DNA of 64,000 nt from Pisaster brevispinus (lineage: Eukaryota > Echinodermata > Asteroidea > Forcipulatida > Asteriidae): NCBI GenBank assembly GCA_023634235.1, contig JAMKCF010000049.1, forward strand, positions 558,001-622,000, written 5' to 3'. How positions within the stretch are numbered: the first letter of the stretch is position 1; each line of letters opens with the position of its first letter. Positions 21,501 through 35,004 of this stretch are shown piece after piece. The notes beneath the pieces are model-generated. The model worked only from the letters and a program-made list of their open reading frames with translations, was not told the origin of the DNA and did not search any database. A program made the translations under genes and the position numbers.

Positions 21501-24420
21501 AAGGTCAATAAATCCCAGCCCTGGTGCTATTGGTACCTTTTAGAATTGCGTCACCTGTGTAAACAGCCGCTTAGCAATGACCAGACATGGGTTTTCTGCT
21601 GAGAGGAACAACCAGTCTGCTATGAGAGACAGGGTCAATGGAGAGCTGTTATCAACCAGACCAGGCCTTGTTGAAAATAAAAAAGGCAAAATCAGGGACT
21701 GATATCTCTGTCAATATGTGATGTCACAGGACTTTGTTTACTGACTTTATGGCAACACCCATAATTGGACCTAATTTCAAAACTTTAAACTAATGAACAA
21801 TCTATCCAATGTAGGATAGCTCCAGCATCATCATCATCATCATTTATTAGTCGGCTGCACAGCAGGCAGACACAAGCTTTCCTCATTCTATCACGTTGAG
21901 TACTGGTCTCCGGATCTCCAACAGAGAAAGCAGAACATCCATTGGCAATATTCTAGAGATGTACACTGAGTATAGTAGGTACTGATGATCTTGTCTGCGC
22001 TGGCCATGAGATGGGCAGTAAAGAGCTTGTTAATTTGCTCATCAAAAGGTTTCCATAGGATGTGCCAAACCCATCTAAGGTTTATAACTCTAGTTGTCAG
22101 TAGTTCATCAAGTTGGTTTTCCCCTAGTATGGCTTCATATCGTTATGTCAGTACAAAAACATTGTATCTTCTAAAAGAACACTTACGTTACTTAAGTCTG
22201 ACATTGTCAAGCGTTGTTTCTCATTTTAAAAAACCCAGAATGTAAACACAAAACAAGTACGCCCCAAGACATCACGTTTTTGCGCAGAGCACTTTCTTGT
22301 GAGATCAAGACACAAAACCAAGATACATGACTTTTGTAATGACACAGGGATTTAAATGTACAATTAGTCCTTGCATCTAGAATTTATGTAGTGCATCATG
22401 AGGTTTGGTTTTTCATATTTATTGGTCTGGGACTCACATGTTCTACACAATCATGAGTTGATTTGCTATGCTTTCTCGGAACCCATCACATGTTAATTTC
22501 ATTTTAGCTTCTACTTACCAAATTATCATTGATACTGAACTCTTTACCAATCTATAGCCTCATTCACTATGTTATGTACAGGTAGATTAGTTCTCTCAAA
22601 ACATTTGAAAAACTGCACTGAGCTTCCATTCATTTGAAATGGTCACTTTTATAAAATGAAAAGTTTCACCATATGAAGGGCTTTTGCAGATCATGTATAT
22701 AATTAAATGTTGCCATTTAACATGTAATGTACTGTTCCAAAGACTCAAAGGTAGACTGAAACATACTTAAACTACACACAATCAGAAAATGAGAAAGATC
22801 AATAACATTAACAATTTTCCCCACAGTTTTTTAAATTGTGTGTTTTGATGCATGAAGCAGAAGGGACACCAAAATTCAGATTCTTTTAATTGTGGGATTG
22901 TATAGAATATGTTGATCAGTATGAAATAAGACCTCTTTACCTAAAATTCTACAACACTGTCTGCTTTTGTAGGAGCTACATCTAGCACTGTCTAATTCTC
23001 AAATTCAAAGTGCTGCACCTTGCTTTCTCTTTACTTCTCCTTGGATTCAATGGAAAATCCGTCTTTTAAACTCAACAGCAAGCATTGAAGGAGGGCTTGA
23101 CATTTCTTTCTGTCCTGTGTTTTCCTCAATGGACTAAGGTGATTCTATTCCACATTTCTCCAAATCTACAATATCTTAAGCTTTTTCTATCATCAGGATA
23201 GACTTGACCCAAGTCAAACTTTCTTCCAGTCCTTAGTCATGTTTCTATTGCATTGCATGCACTCCATGTACATAAACATCATCACAGCTTTATTTCACCA
23301 CTTTGTTTAAACTCTGCTACTCGCGAATCCCACTCATTGGAATGGCAACTAGTTGACACCAGAGGGTGCACATTCAAAGAGCTCATCAGAGCTAGCTGTG
23401 TAGCCATACATTATTGACTTGATTAGCACCAGACCCAACTTGAACCAAGTCTATCATCAGGATGAACCTCAATCCAACAGTTCAATCGTCTGTTTCATAC
23501 TTGAGTACCTGAACTGTCCTTCACTTTCATTCTCATCAGGACAGAAACAATACTTTTTTTCTGTGTTACTTACACTGAAATTTGATCGTTACATCAAATT
23601 TGAACGTGATGGAAAACATGTCATGGATCTGTGTTCTTGTAAATGTATTTACGTACTACTTTTTCTCTCTAACTTTACTTGGTCAACATCTGTTTAGACC
23701 TCAACTCAAACGCACTATTACCAAAGCCAACTGTGAACTGTTTGGTATTTATTCCTTTCTTTTATCTTAATGAGGTCATCTCTCAGTAGATTTGATTTAT
23801 TAGACCATCCTCAGTAAAGTGAACTGTCTACCTGTTAATTCTTTCCTGCCTTGTCGTCACTAGACACTGGTCCTGTATTTCATGCATTCCCATCAACAAT
23901 TCTCTTAGTTGTTTCTCCTTTAGCTGTTCAACTTTGCCAAGGCGTTCAAAAAGGGACTTTTGTTGCTTTTCATTTCTGTGTAGATGGGCTTGAATGCATT
24001 GGGAAGACAACACTCACCCGGAGTCAATCTCTTCTTCATCTTACATTGCCTTCTTCAAGCTTGTATCAGTCCCTCTTTGTTTTATTCCAAGAATCCCTGA
24101 TGTTTACAGTTTTTAACACTGAATACTAGGCTACTGGGGACAGATACCACATGGTAATGACTCTAAGAAACTGAGATGGAAGATAGTTAGTAATTTGATA
24201 CAGCGTCGAAACGTAAATTTGGAGGGGGGATAAAGTGGTAGACTATTTTTTAGGAGGGGGAGACACACTTCTGGCCAATTAACACTGAGGAATCCACTTG
24301 CATTATTCCTGTGCAATAGAAAAATTGTTTTAAAAAACATTATCCTAGTAAAGCTTTTGAAAAAATGATCATACTCTTGTTATCCTTTATCCCCTAGCAC
24401 CCCTGCCCCCCCCCACTACT
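21501..24420. other. Intergenic, no supported gene
   Basis: A short (CAT)n stretch is at 21829-21844. Several open frames of 60-92 aa overlap on opposite strands without domains. No repeat array or splice-bounded exon could be supported. Confidence 0.45.
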
Positions 24421-24499
24421 AAAAAGCAACGCCCCACTGTGCCCCTCCCCCTTTTGCCCCCCTCCCTCCAACTGAAAGAGTCCGGGCTACACCACTGAG
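24421..24499. mobile_element. Possible terminus of a hAT-like MITE
   Basis: The sequence ends GGGCTACACCACTG, whose complement CAGTGGTGTAGCCC resembles the CAGTGGCGTAACTA termini of the elements at 25740 and 37769. C-rich sequence adjoins it, as in those elements. The opposite end was not found. Confidence 0.3.
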
Positions 24500-25269
24500 C
24501 CAAGGCAGGATTCAGGATTTGAATGTGTTTAGCCAAAACAAGTTAATCGTCAAGTCTTTTAAAATAAGTTTAAAGTCACAGAATGTAGTTTGACAGATGA
24601 CAAGTTAAACTGTTCAAGATTAGACACATATTAAAACGAAAATGCACATTTTGTTCTTAATTTGAAAACAAAAGAATTAGTTGTTTTCAGATTGTCATAT
24701 TATTAAAGAGAAAGACGACCTTATCACTAATAACTCCAATATTGGAATTCAGATGACCTTGATGCCAGAAGAAAATGCTAAAGGTTTTTTTCCAAATTAA
24801 ATTACTTGGCTTTGAAACTTATCCAGAGAGAATGATGGCTTCATCCTGTATCCTGCCTTTATCAAAAATGCATAGAACTTTACATTTATGTGTCTTTTAA
24901 TCTTGATTCTTTTTTATTCGCTCCATTTGTTGTTGGTGTAGAGGAGATTGGTGAGCTATGGGAAGACTACAAGATGAAGACTGATGTCTGATCTCACTAG
25001 ACTTGTTAACCTGTTGGATCTTCATCATTGCTCTGATTAAGAGTGCAAAAAACAGCATCCAAGCAGTTTGAGACGCTTGTTCAAATACGCACAGACAATC
25101 AGTTCCCACATCCAAAACCAGTTACTCATTGCCTCAGCTGGGTCAAAGTGTAGAGCAATCTTGTAGATGTAGAAGTTTTGTTTATGTGTTCAGGAATCTG
25201 GATACCTCTGAAATAACTCAATTCAGTCCAGGCTGGGTACGGGATTGTCAGTGTTTCAGCCATTCAAGT
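24500..25269. other. Intergenic, no supported feature
   Basis: AT-rich. A pyrimidine tract and AG near 24948 precede a short frame EEIGELWEDYKMKTDV that resembles VESDELGREQ after the AG at about 26119. Both could be minor exons of an unknown transcript, but the evidence is too weak for a gene call. Confidence 0.35.
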
Positions 25270-25411
25270 ACTAAGAGTTGCTTAAGCACAAAAAGCAGCT
25301 AAGCACAACAAAATTATGCTTACCAGAATAAGGTTACCAGCTTAAATACCATGTCAAATTTACAATGTTTGCCTGGTATTCTGCTTATTTTTGCTCAGCA
25401 GAAATTGGGCG
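25270..25411. mobile_element. Foldback-like repeat, copy 3
   Basis: It contains AGAGTTGCTTAAGCACAAAAAGC at the left and TTTTTGCTCAGCAGAAATTGGGC at the right, matching the family at 20404-20592. It is non-coding. Confidence 0.45.
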
Positions 25412-25739
25412 CTAGATACAACTGGAGCACAGTGATCGAACCGTTGATTAATAAGCCAGGGCTTTTCTGAGCAACAAAAGTTATTATCCAATGCTGTCTC
25501 ATCACATTGTGCTTCTGCAAAAGTTACTGAAAAACGCCATTTAAAAAAGACAATAGGGCCTATGACTTACCTTAAATGACAAATTTCATTTCATTTATTA
25601 ATTCTGGTTGTGAAGCAAAGAACTCTCAGAAAAGCCAACTTTATCACTCTACTTTCTAGCCACAAATCCCATGGAGAGAAGACAAGAAAGGGCATAATAT
25701 TACTAATTTGATGAGAGTGAAATGTTTGAGTACAATTTG

Positions 25740-25916
25740 CAGCAGCGTAACTAATTAGTAATTTTTCTAGGGGGGCACTCCTTGCAAGTCAACCTTAGTT
25801 TCCATTTGCCCTTTTTAAAAAACTGAATCTTGATCTACAGAATGGCAGGTACCAATGGGGGGGGGTGCACTGACAATAATTGGGGGTAGAGCCCCACCCC
25901 CCTAGTTACGTCACTG
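25740..25916. mobile_element. hAT-like MITE with 8-bp target duplication
   Basis: The termini are CAGCAGCGTAACTA and TAGTTACGTCACTG, inverted repeats of a CAGTGGCGTAACTA consensus. The flanks ACAATTTG (25732-25739) and ATAATTTG (25917-25924) agree at seven of eight bases, as expected for a hAT 8-bp duplication. The interior has G-rich tracts and no coding capacity. Confidence 0.65.
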
Positions 25917-26533
25917 ATAATTTGGTCCAATTTATTCCTTCGTCTCATCACTTAATATGTTGTTATGTAGTTATGTTTCATCCTTGGTGTAATCCAGCTC
26001 TTTGAAGAGCATCCATTCATGTCTGTTTAGGGCTCTGTCCTGTACTTTGCCTTTCAGTCATTCATAATTTTGAAACTTTAAACTACTATTCATTTTTTCT
26101 TCTTTTAATTGTATGCAGTGGAGAGTGATGAGCTAGGGAGAGAACAACCTGATATAACTGACGTCTCAGCTCAACAAGGCAGCAACATGCAAACTGTTAG
26201 TATTCTCAGACAGCTCTGTCTCGAAGCATCTACATTGTCAATCCATTGCAATTACACTCTAAGAAACTCCTTGGCCAGAAATGACTGGAATTCCAGCTGC
26301 TGACTCAGAAGTGATGTAAATGGGATTTGAGCTCAGATTCCACTTCAGTTTGACCCATAAGTTGGTCAGCAGAGCTGCCAACTCTCCCTGATTCTGCAGA
26401 AAGATCCCTGAAAATAACCCAATCAATCTGTCCATGTTCTGATCGATAAAATTGAAAATCTCCCAGATTAAGGAAAATTTGTCCCCATAATGTTGAATGT
26501 AATTCTAAATATCTCTCTGATTTGTGTACAAAC

Positions 26534-26823
26534 TCTCCCTGATTGCAAGATGCAAATGTTGGCAGCTCTTGGTCAGGCCCCCTGCGACCCGAACCAAAAT
26601 CTCTCTGATTGCAAGATGCAAATGTTGGCAGCTCTTGGTCAGGCCCCCTGCGACCCGAACCAAAATCTCTCTGATTGCAAGATGCAAATGTTGGCAGCTC
26701 TTGGTCAGGCCCCCTGCGACCCGAACCAAAATCTCTCTGATTGCAAGATGCAAATGTTGGCAGCTCTTGGTCAGGTCCCCTGCGACCCGAACCAAAATCT
26801 CTCTGATTGCTCTTGGTCAGGCT
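26534..26823. repeat. 66-bp minisatellite, about 4.3 copies
   Basis: The unit GATTGCAAGATGCAAATG...CCCGAACCAAAATCTCTCT starts at 26541, 26607, 26673, 26739 and 26805 (the last partial), exactly 66 bp apart and nearly identical. Because 66 is divisible by three, long frames stay open on both strands (215 aa on minus, 126 and 109 aa on plus). This is a property of the period and not evidence of a protein. Confidence 0.9.
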
Positions 26824-26952
26824 CCCTACGACCTGGAACTGGGTCATTTTTGACCCAGAAGAGTTTTTAGAGTGTAGACCTTTCTTTTGCAACGTCACAG
26901 CCCAAGATTTTGCCAACCCTGGCTGGAAAACTATGGAAAGCCATAGATGCAA

Positions 26953-28567
26953 AACAAAAACAGATAGCTATAGTTTGTAACAATGTTACACAAATATTAA
27001 AAAATAGTGTTGAATTTAATGGAAACAAAGCAACCGGTCATAGGAGTTATTTTATTTAATTAGAAGTTTGCCGAAAATGTTGCATTTGGTTGAAACATCT
27101 GTTATCACTATTGAATGTTTTATTAATGTTCGGCGGTCCATGCCAACCAGCGCTGTTTGTTTATCAACAATGGAAAGGTCTGTAGTTGATGTTTACGCTA
27201 GGAGGGCAAATTAGTCTGGTCCTGTTTTGGTATGAGGAGATTTATTATTATTGCAAGCAGGGAACACGACAAAGAAGGTGGCAGCTTGATAAGGGTCTTC
27301 AAAGATTCTATAATTTATGTTTGGAATGAAGCAAATTTTTTTACTGGGTTTCTGTTGATCAGTCAGATTTTGGCAGTAATTATACAATTCATAATGGGTT
27401 GACAACTCACACAAAAATGTTGGTTAAATGTTTTAGTTTGTATTGTTTAGTTGTAAGGTCAGCGTGAAAAAGGATGCCTGGATGATATTAAACACATAAG
27501 AAGAAACAGTATATAATTAGGATTCTACAAACAGATTTTAATTTCAAACATGTTTTGTGAAATTACTTTTATTGTACTGTAACAAATTTGAGTAATGACT
27601 ATAAAAACGAATTTTCACAGTAAAATTTGTTAAAATTTGACACACTGTTACGAATCAAAATGAAAACATGAACTTTCATCACTGAAAGTACTAATTAAAA
27701 GACAAAATTGTACAAAACAGTTTTATGGCCAAATGCTGGTTAACCTAAATCACTACAGAGTGGTGTGTGTTTCCATATCCAGCTTATAATGTGTGACATG
27801 TAGCCTTGTGTATCTTTCTTCAGTGAAATAAAGGAAAACAAATCATGTCTTTGTGTGTTTTTTGTTGTGAAATAAAAGAAAATAAATTGTACTTGTGTGT
27901 CTTTTTCCCCGTGGATTAGATTAAACCTGCATTGTAATGTGTTTGCAGACCTTTCACTCACAGTCAGCAGCCATCTTGTACTTCAATATTAGACAAGGTT
28001 GTAACATAAGTAGGACAAGCAGAGCACAGTGTATTTTAAAGCAATATAACTGGCAATTTAATGAAACATTTTTAAAAATGGTCAACACTCTTTATCAAGC
28101 GCTGCCTTTTGCGAAACGAATAATTAAACTGAATGAAAGTCAAATACAAAACCAATTTGCAGTTGGAGGATATTGGAACAAGTTTGCAGTGAGTGGGCTT
28201 AACAAGTGTCTATAAAAGATGGCAAAAAGGGGTGAAATGCTTGAACATAAAATGTAGGTCAAACAAAAGGTAGTACAACCCTAGAGGGAGCATCATCTGA
28301 AACAAAACAATCCAATACCTCATTGATTGAACTGGTTTATAACAACTGAATATCATTCTCGGAAGCATTTAATTTGACTAAAAATGTCAGGGAGATTCAT
28401 TTGTTAGGGGAGCCTTGGATTACAATTTGGGTTGTGGTGGGGAAGGGTGTTAGGGACTCGTCCTAGGGTGACGTCGGGAGGGTGAGTTTAGGCATTAATT
28501 AATTGTGGTTTCAGTTTGACTTCAAACTTTTCTATTTTTTGTTTGTTACTTTTTTTTTTTATCTCAG
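26953..28567. other. Intergenic, no supported feature
   Basis: AT-rich sequence with short unrelated open frames. No domain, inverted repeat or tandem array was identified. Confidence 0.45.
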
Positions 28568-29767
28568 CCGGCTCAAGTAAGCGTCTTCCATCTCGTTCCC
28601 CTGAAAAGGTAAGCTTGTGTGATTTTTGCGCCCTCTATTGGTAACAAAAGGTACGGGGTTGGTTATAACTGAAGTTGCATCAACTAAGTTAAAACAATTT
28701 TTTTTTTTTTTCTCTCTTAACAAAAATTCATTTAGAGGTTTGGGAGCGCTAGATGGCGCCAGACATCCCAATTGTTTACGTAGATCTGAGCATGCGCATT
28801 TCCTGCATGCGCGTTTACAGAAAGGTTCATTTTTCAAACTTGTTTACGTAGTTTTTCACAATAACTTGGTCCCTTTTTTCAACTGTTCCAGGCCACTATA
28901 CTTTCCTCCAAAAAGTCAACCAATTATTTACTATCGTCGTACACGGATGACCACCAAATTTATAAAATGTTCAGAACAATTTGGCACCTCTAGATGCCTT
29001 TCATAATACAATGCATTCCAAAGTCATCAAGACGAAATGTTGATGCCCGTCGGGTATCACTGTTCAGCCATTGTGTTTGTATCATTTCAAAACAACACAA
29101 CCAAAGCGAGGCTGGAAGGGAAAACGTAATTTTGATCATCATTAATTGTCGTGATCAAAGAGTTGGTATGAATCTCCTTTACCATCCTCTCTCGTCTTGG
29201 CTAATGTTTTGCAACACCTATAACACCCCCGTTACAACAAAAATTCACTGCACATTATTTTTTGTTACCTTGATTTTTATTTACTATTATTATTTTGTTA
29301 TAGCCTAGACTTAGCCTTACCAACAAATAAAACGTTACTCCAAAAAAATCAACAGAATGAATGTACAACAAATCATTGTAGTTAACTATTTTTGTCCAAA
29401 AACTGGCTCATCTAATATTTTTTATTTTTAAAATCGGTGGTCGTATTAGCCATACCTTCTTGGCCGCTCGCATCCCCTACAAAAACGTCACAATAAAACA
29501 AAAAACGAAAACGAAAAAGAAAACAAACGAAGACAAAGTGAGAGCCCATGAGATGAGCAGATCCAGCATTATTCTGAGGCTGATTTGACTGTCTTTGTTT
29601 TTGTATTTCGATCTTTGACAGCTCTGTGTACAAAAATCCCGTTGAAGATACTTTTGTTGGGCATCATTCGGAGTATCCCAACTTGCTGGTCATTTTCGTC
29701 TGAAGATGGCACAAAGTGGCCCCAAAAGCTTGATTTTCGAATGGAGAAATACCAAAGGAAGAGTCAG
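28568..29767 (+). other. Candidate pair of exons of an unknown transcript
   Basis: 28568-28608 (41 nt) is preceded by a long T-rich tract and ATCTCAG and followed by GTAAGC, an excellent splice context. 29622-29767 (146 nt) is preceded by TCGATCTTTGACAG and followed by GTACAAG. The second segment is fully open in one frame (…SSEDGTKWPQKLDF…). In another frame a join to the first segment gives SSVYKNPVEDTFVGHHSEYP before a stop. Neither reading matches a family I know. This may be a coding fragment, a noncoding RNA or chance. Confidence 0.22.
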
Positions 29768-31780
29768 GTACAAGTTGTGTCTCTCTAGCACGCTTAGTTC
29801 AGGAGTTATTGTCAAACATACCGCAGAATATTATTTCAAACTTCTTCTTGCTGAAATTGAACCGGGTCGCAAGGGGGCCTGACTGTTTTGGGGGTCAGTG
29901 TGGCCCGAAATATTGTTCAAAATTACCCATAAATGGGTCGACTTAACTGACGCAGAATCCGAACTAGAATCCAATTTTTATTTAAGTTTCCGAGTCGGCC
30001 AAGAAATGGATCAGGCTCCCTGGGGTTGGGGGGGGGGGGGGTCAAATATGCCGGGAGTTTTCAGAGTAGTGTGATGTTATGTGCAATGGGAACGTTTGCT
30101 GTCGGGGGCTCGTGTACCAAGTGTGTGTGGTCTCAACAATTTAAGGTAGGGTATTTTTGTAATACTCTTTTGTACATTTGTAATATTCGGAAACCACTGG
30201 TTATACTGGTCTTTTCTAGTTTACTTAGTGCAATAATAATAATAACAATAACAATATTGGTAAACTGCTAAATTTGTTATAGCGTTACAAAACGTGTTTA
30301 CACTATTTGAATACAAAGGCTATTAATATTACTTTTAAAAAGAACTTAACTTGAAGTATCACTAATTTGAACTGTATGCACTTTAATTAGCCTACCTGGT
30401 TTAAATTCAACTTGAGTGGGATCTCTTATTTAAAGGTAAATTGAATTATTTAATCACAGTTTACAATAGAACTTATTATGAATAGTTTTCACTTTAATAG
30501 CTTAGTGGCCATTTTTTTATGTGGACGTTTTGTAATGACTGAGATAATCAAATTCAAATATGCAAATTAGTTTCGAATAGCGCCCTCAATTATCCTTGAT
30601 TTTTAAACAGGTTACACAAATAAAACAAACGGGCATTTTGCCACAATTACAATTATTTTCAGAAAAGCTCTAAGTTGTGGTTATTTCCTTCGGTATTTAT
30701 TCATTTGTAATTCACGGGACAACACGGCTTTTCGGGGGTAAAGTTTGATAGCTATGTAGGACTGCAAAAGTTACCGTTAATTTAGGACATATGAATTTCA
30801 TGTATACCGCTGCGTTTTCTTTCTAGAATTAACACTAAAAATAAATAACTATGACATTTTGAAATCAACGGCAATAGAATAAAAATGAAAATGTCTCAAG
30901 AATAGAAAGAATGACAGGAATGCTATTTGAAAACATCGTAGAGTTTCTGTCAATGGATTACGGTTCGTGATGATTCTTGGGGGAAAATGGAATGGGGTCT
31001 GTGATTTTTGATGAAGGGGGGGGGTGGTGGAATCGGGTTGGTTGTCTTCTTTAGAGGAACTGTTTACATTAATTATTAAGTGGGGTTGAAAAGCTATTTA
31101 TTTTAAGGGATCTGTGTGTGAAAAGTACTGGTATATAAAACAAACGTTGAATGCGTTTTGTTGGTACATTGGTCTCAGATTATAACCAATCGATGAAATC
31201 TGGCTTTTCCGATTCACTCAGCTTTGCCTCGTGAAAAGGAATGTCCAGATTTCGCCTCGTGTTTATATTTAAGACCAATGCACTCAATTGCATCCAATAT
31301 TCGTATATATTCCTAAATTTAGTCATCTCTGCTTAAAAGGTTTATAATAAGAACAAGCATCAAAAGTTTATGGTAGCTGTAAGTATTGTAAATTGATATA
31401 GAAAGTTTAAAATCCAAGTTGTGTTTGGATGTTTTATTTGCTTGTATCGTGGATTTGTCTGATATGTATAATGTTTTATTATTCGTCTTTGACAACAATA
31501 AAATACATTTCTCAGCATTTTGTAATGTTAAAATCCTCAAATGGAAAGCAAAACAAAACGTGGATGCCTACTTAATATTACCTTTATACTATTCTGAAGC
31601 AAAATTATTACAGCCTACCTTGTTTGTATTTTTAATCATTTTTTTCACCATCAATAAAGTGTTTTACACACAAAGATTATGGAGATATTGGTTTGAGTCC
31701 ACTAAGTAACTTTGATGGTAATAATAATGAAAAGGGGAACAGACTTTTCTTATTGCAGGAAGGAGTCTGAACCAATGTAG
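29768..31780. other. Intergenic, no supported feature
   Basis: Contains poly-G runs near 30028 and 31017. The open frames are small and lack domains. No repeat family was recognised. Confidence 0.45.
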
Positions 31781-31799
31781 TCTGCTTGGAGCAGCATCC

Positions 31800-33090
31800 A
31801 TGAAGACGCACGGTAGCAAAGAACCAATTGGGGTGGGAGGGGGGGGGGACTTTAAGAACCGAGGAAGGGGTGACGATGGCGGCGTTGAGAATGTTTAGAC
31901 TGTGGGTAAACGCGGATGACTTGAAACAATTTAGGAATGTTGGAACAAAAACTGTATGGTTAGTTGTGAAGGAAATGGTAATTTATAAGACACTCCATGA
32001 TTTGGTACGGGGTGATTTTGATTGATGTTCAATGTTTGTTTGTTTGATTTTTAGGTGTTTTTCTGTGTGTAACTATATGGTTAAATGTAGTATTTATAAC
32101 GGAAGATGCAAGAACACTGCACTGTTCAGTTTTAGTGTAGTAAGGCTGGCTGGTAATAAAACTATTCGGTTATTATGCAGTATTAATCTGTAATAAGAGA
32201 CACTCCGTGATTAGGCTGTTGGGTGTTGAAAATAAATGTTTTTCCTTATTTTCTTGTTTGAGGAAAGTTGGAAACAAAAGTATGATTTTAGTGAAGGAAA
32301 AATTACCAAGGGTGAGTGATTGATTCGTGTATGGGTGTGTTTCGGTTGGGTTGGGGTTAAGGTTATGGTTAATTTGGAAATAGAACTCTGCGTTTACAAA
32401 CAGCTACATTCATGCGAAAATAGTTATGACAGTAACTCCGTGATTCAGATATTGTGTTTTCAGTTGATGACGTTAGTTTTTTTTATAGTTTTTTTAGGAA
32501 GGTACGAAATAAATTATTCATTTACAAACAGCAGTCCTAAAGGAAAGAGTAATGTCACAGTAACTCCTTGATTAGGTTGTGTGCGTGTGTGTGTGTGTGG
32601 GGGGGGGGGGGGGCATTCGGCAATGAAACTCTGCCGTTGCAGGTATTATTCATGAGGTAAAGCACGAGAAATTTCAAAATACGGGGTGTTTTATGTTAGT
32701 AAAATAAAACTACGGTTACATGCTCTTTCTTTCTGTTTCTTTTTGAGAATATTTGGTTAACAAATTATGCTGAAATACGAGCAGTAGCCACGAATGAAAG
32801 AAAACTGTAAGTGAAACTTGTGCGTGAAACTACGTAAGTGAAACTACGTGCACGCTTGTGTCTTAATGTTTAATGTTTTTTCTAAGATTATTGATAATAA
32901 AAGTAGTCATATGAATTAATGAGTAGCAATAAAAGACCGAATGATTCGGGATGTGTGCAATTTTGTTTCTTGATGTTCGTTATTTCTTTGTAAGATTGTT
33001 GTTATGATACAAATGTTTTTCTGGGCGGTTGTGAATAAAACTTTGTGGTTAAAAACAGCAATCCAGGGGGAAAGAGTATGCAAGAGAAAC
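31800..33090. repeat. Eroded flank of the telomere-related satellite
   Basis: Scattered, long-spaced versions of the satellite phrases occur here: GGAAACAAAAGTATG, GAAAGAGTAATGTCACAGTAACTCC and GTGAATAAAACTTTGTGG. They become progressively more regular towards 33090. A G-run lies near 32599-32613. There is no coding evidence. Confidence 0.55.
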
Positions 33091-34995
33091 TCTATGATAT
33101 GGATTAGGGTGTTTTGGAGTGGGTTATTTGGGGTAAGGGTTAGGGTTAGAAATAAAACTCTGCAGTTTAGAGGAAAGAGTAATGTAAACGAAACTCTATG
33201 ATAGGGATTAAGGTGTTTTGGGTCGGTTGTTTGGGGTTAGGGTTAGGGTGAAGTTTAGAAATAAAACTCTGATAGGGATTACGGTGTTTTGGGGTGGGTT
33301 ATTTGGGGTTAGGGTTAGGGTTAGAAATAAAACTCTGCAGTTCAGAGGAAAGAGTAATGTAAAATAAACTCTATGATAGGGATTAAGGTGTTTTAGGTCG
33401 GTTGTTTGGGGTTAGGGTAAGGGTGAAATTTAGATATAAAACTCTGATAGGGATTAGGGTGTTTTGGGGTGGGTTATTTGGGGTTAGGGTTAGGGTTAGA
33501 AATAAAACTCTGCAGTTCAGAGGAAAGAGTAATGTAAAATAAACTCTATGATAGGGATTAAGGTGTTTTAGGTCGGTTGTTTGGGGTTAGGGTAAGGGTG
33601 AAATTTAGATATAAAACTCTGATAGGGATTAGGGTGTTTTGGGGTGGGTTATTTGGGGTTAGGGTTAGGGTTAGAAATAAAACTCTGCAGTTCAGAGGAA
33701 AGAGTAATGTAAAATAAACTCTATGATAGGGATTAAGGTGTTTTAGGTCGGTTGTTTGGGGTTAGGGTAAGGGTGAAATTTAGATATAAAACTCTGATAG
33801 GGATTAGGGTGTTTAGGTCAGTTTTTGGGGGTTGGGGTTAAGGTTAGAAATGAAACTCTGCAGTTCAGAGGAAAGAGTAATGTAAAATAAACTCTTTGAT
33901 AGGGATTAGGGTGTTTTGGGTCGGTTATTTGGGGTTAGGGTTAGGGTGAAGATTAGAAATAAAACTCTGATAGGGATTAGGGTGTTTTGGGGTGGGTTAT
34001 TTAGGGTTAGGGTTAGGGTTAGAAATAAAACTCTGCGGTTCAAAGGAAAGATTAATGTAAAAAAAAAACTCTATGATGGGGATTAGGGTGTTTTGGGTCG
34101 GTTGTTTGGGGTTAGGGTAAGGGTGAAATTTAGATATAAAACTCTGATAGGGATTATGGTGTTTTGAGGTGGGTTATTTTGGGTTAGGGTGAGGGTTAGA
34201 AATAAAACTCTGCAGTTCAGAGGAAAGAGTAATGTAAAATAAACTCTTTGATAGGGATTAGGGTGTTTTGGGTCGGTTATTTGGGGTTAGGGTTAGGGTG
34301 AAGATTAGAAATAAAACTCTGATAGGGATTAGGGTGTTTTGGGGTGGGTTATTTAGGGTTAGGGTTAGGGTTAGAAATAAAACTCTGCGGTTCAAAGGAA
34401 AGATTAATGTAAAAAAAAACTCTATGATGGGGATTAGGGTGTTTTGGGTCGGTTGTTTGGGGTTAGGGTAAGGGTGAAATTTAGATATAAAACTCTGATA
34501 GGGATTATGGTGTTTTGAGGTGGGTTATTTTGGGTTAGGGTGAGGGTTAGAAATAAAACTCTGCAGTTCAGAGAAAGAGTCATGTAAAATAAACTCTATG
34601 ATAGGGATTAGGGTGTTTTGGGGTGGGTTGTTTGGGGTTAGGGTTAGGGTGAAGTTCAGAAATAAAACTCTGATAGGGACTGGGGTGTTTTGGGTGAGTT
34701 ATTTGGGGTTAGGGTTAGGGTTAGAAATAAAACTCTGCAGTTCAGAGAAAGAGTCATGTAAAATAAACTCTATGATAGGGATTAGGGTGTTTTGGGGTTG
34801 GTTGCTTAGGGTTAGGGTTAGGGTGAAGGTTAGAAATAAAACTCTGATAGGGATTAGGGTGTTTTGGGTGGGTTAATTGGGGTTAGGTTTAGGGTTAGAA
34901 ATAAAACTCTGCAGTTAAGAGGCAAAGAGTAATGTAAAAGAAACTTTTTGAAAGGGATCGGGGTATTTTCGGGTGGGTTGGTTGTGGTTAGGGTT
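33091..34995. repeat. 175-bp satellite, about 11 units, with embedded TTAGGG
   Basis: The phrase ACTCTGATAGGGATTAGGG starts at 33266, 33441, 33616, 33791, 33963, 34141, 34316, 34492, 34667 and 34841, spacing 172-178 bp. One related unit lies before these. Each unit contains GGGGTTAGGGTTAGGGTTAGAAATAAAACTCTGC and a second GGGGTTAGGG cluster, so about a third of each unit is telomere-like. Two half-units alternate (GGGTTATTTGG and GGTCGGTTGTTTGG), suggesting a dimeric origin. Open frames such as RVFWGGLFGVRVRV merely follow the repeat. Confidence 0.9.
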
Positions 34996-35004
34996 ATAGG
35001 GTTA

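Noticed and set aside
26305..26952. 215-aa minus-strand protein with a 22-residue repeat
   Set aside because: The frame exists because the 66-bp unit is a multiple of three; other frames and the other strand are equally open.
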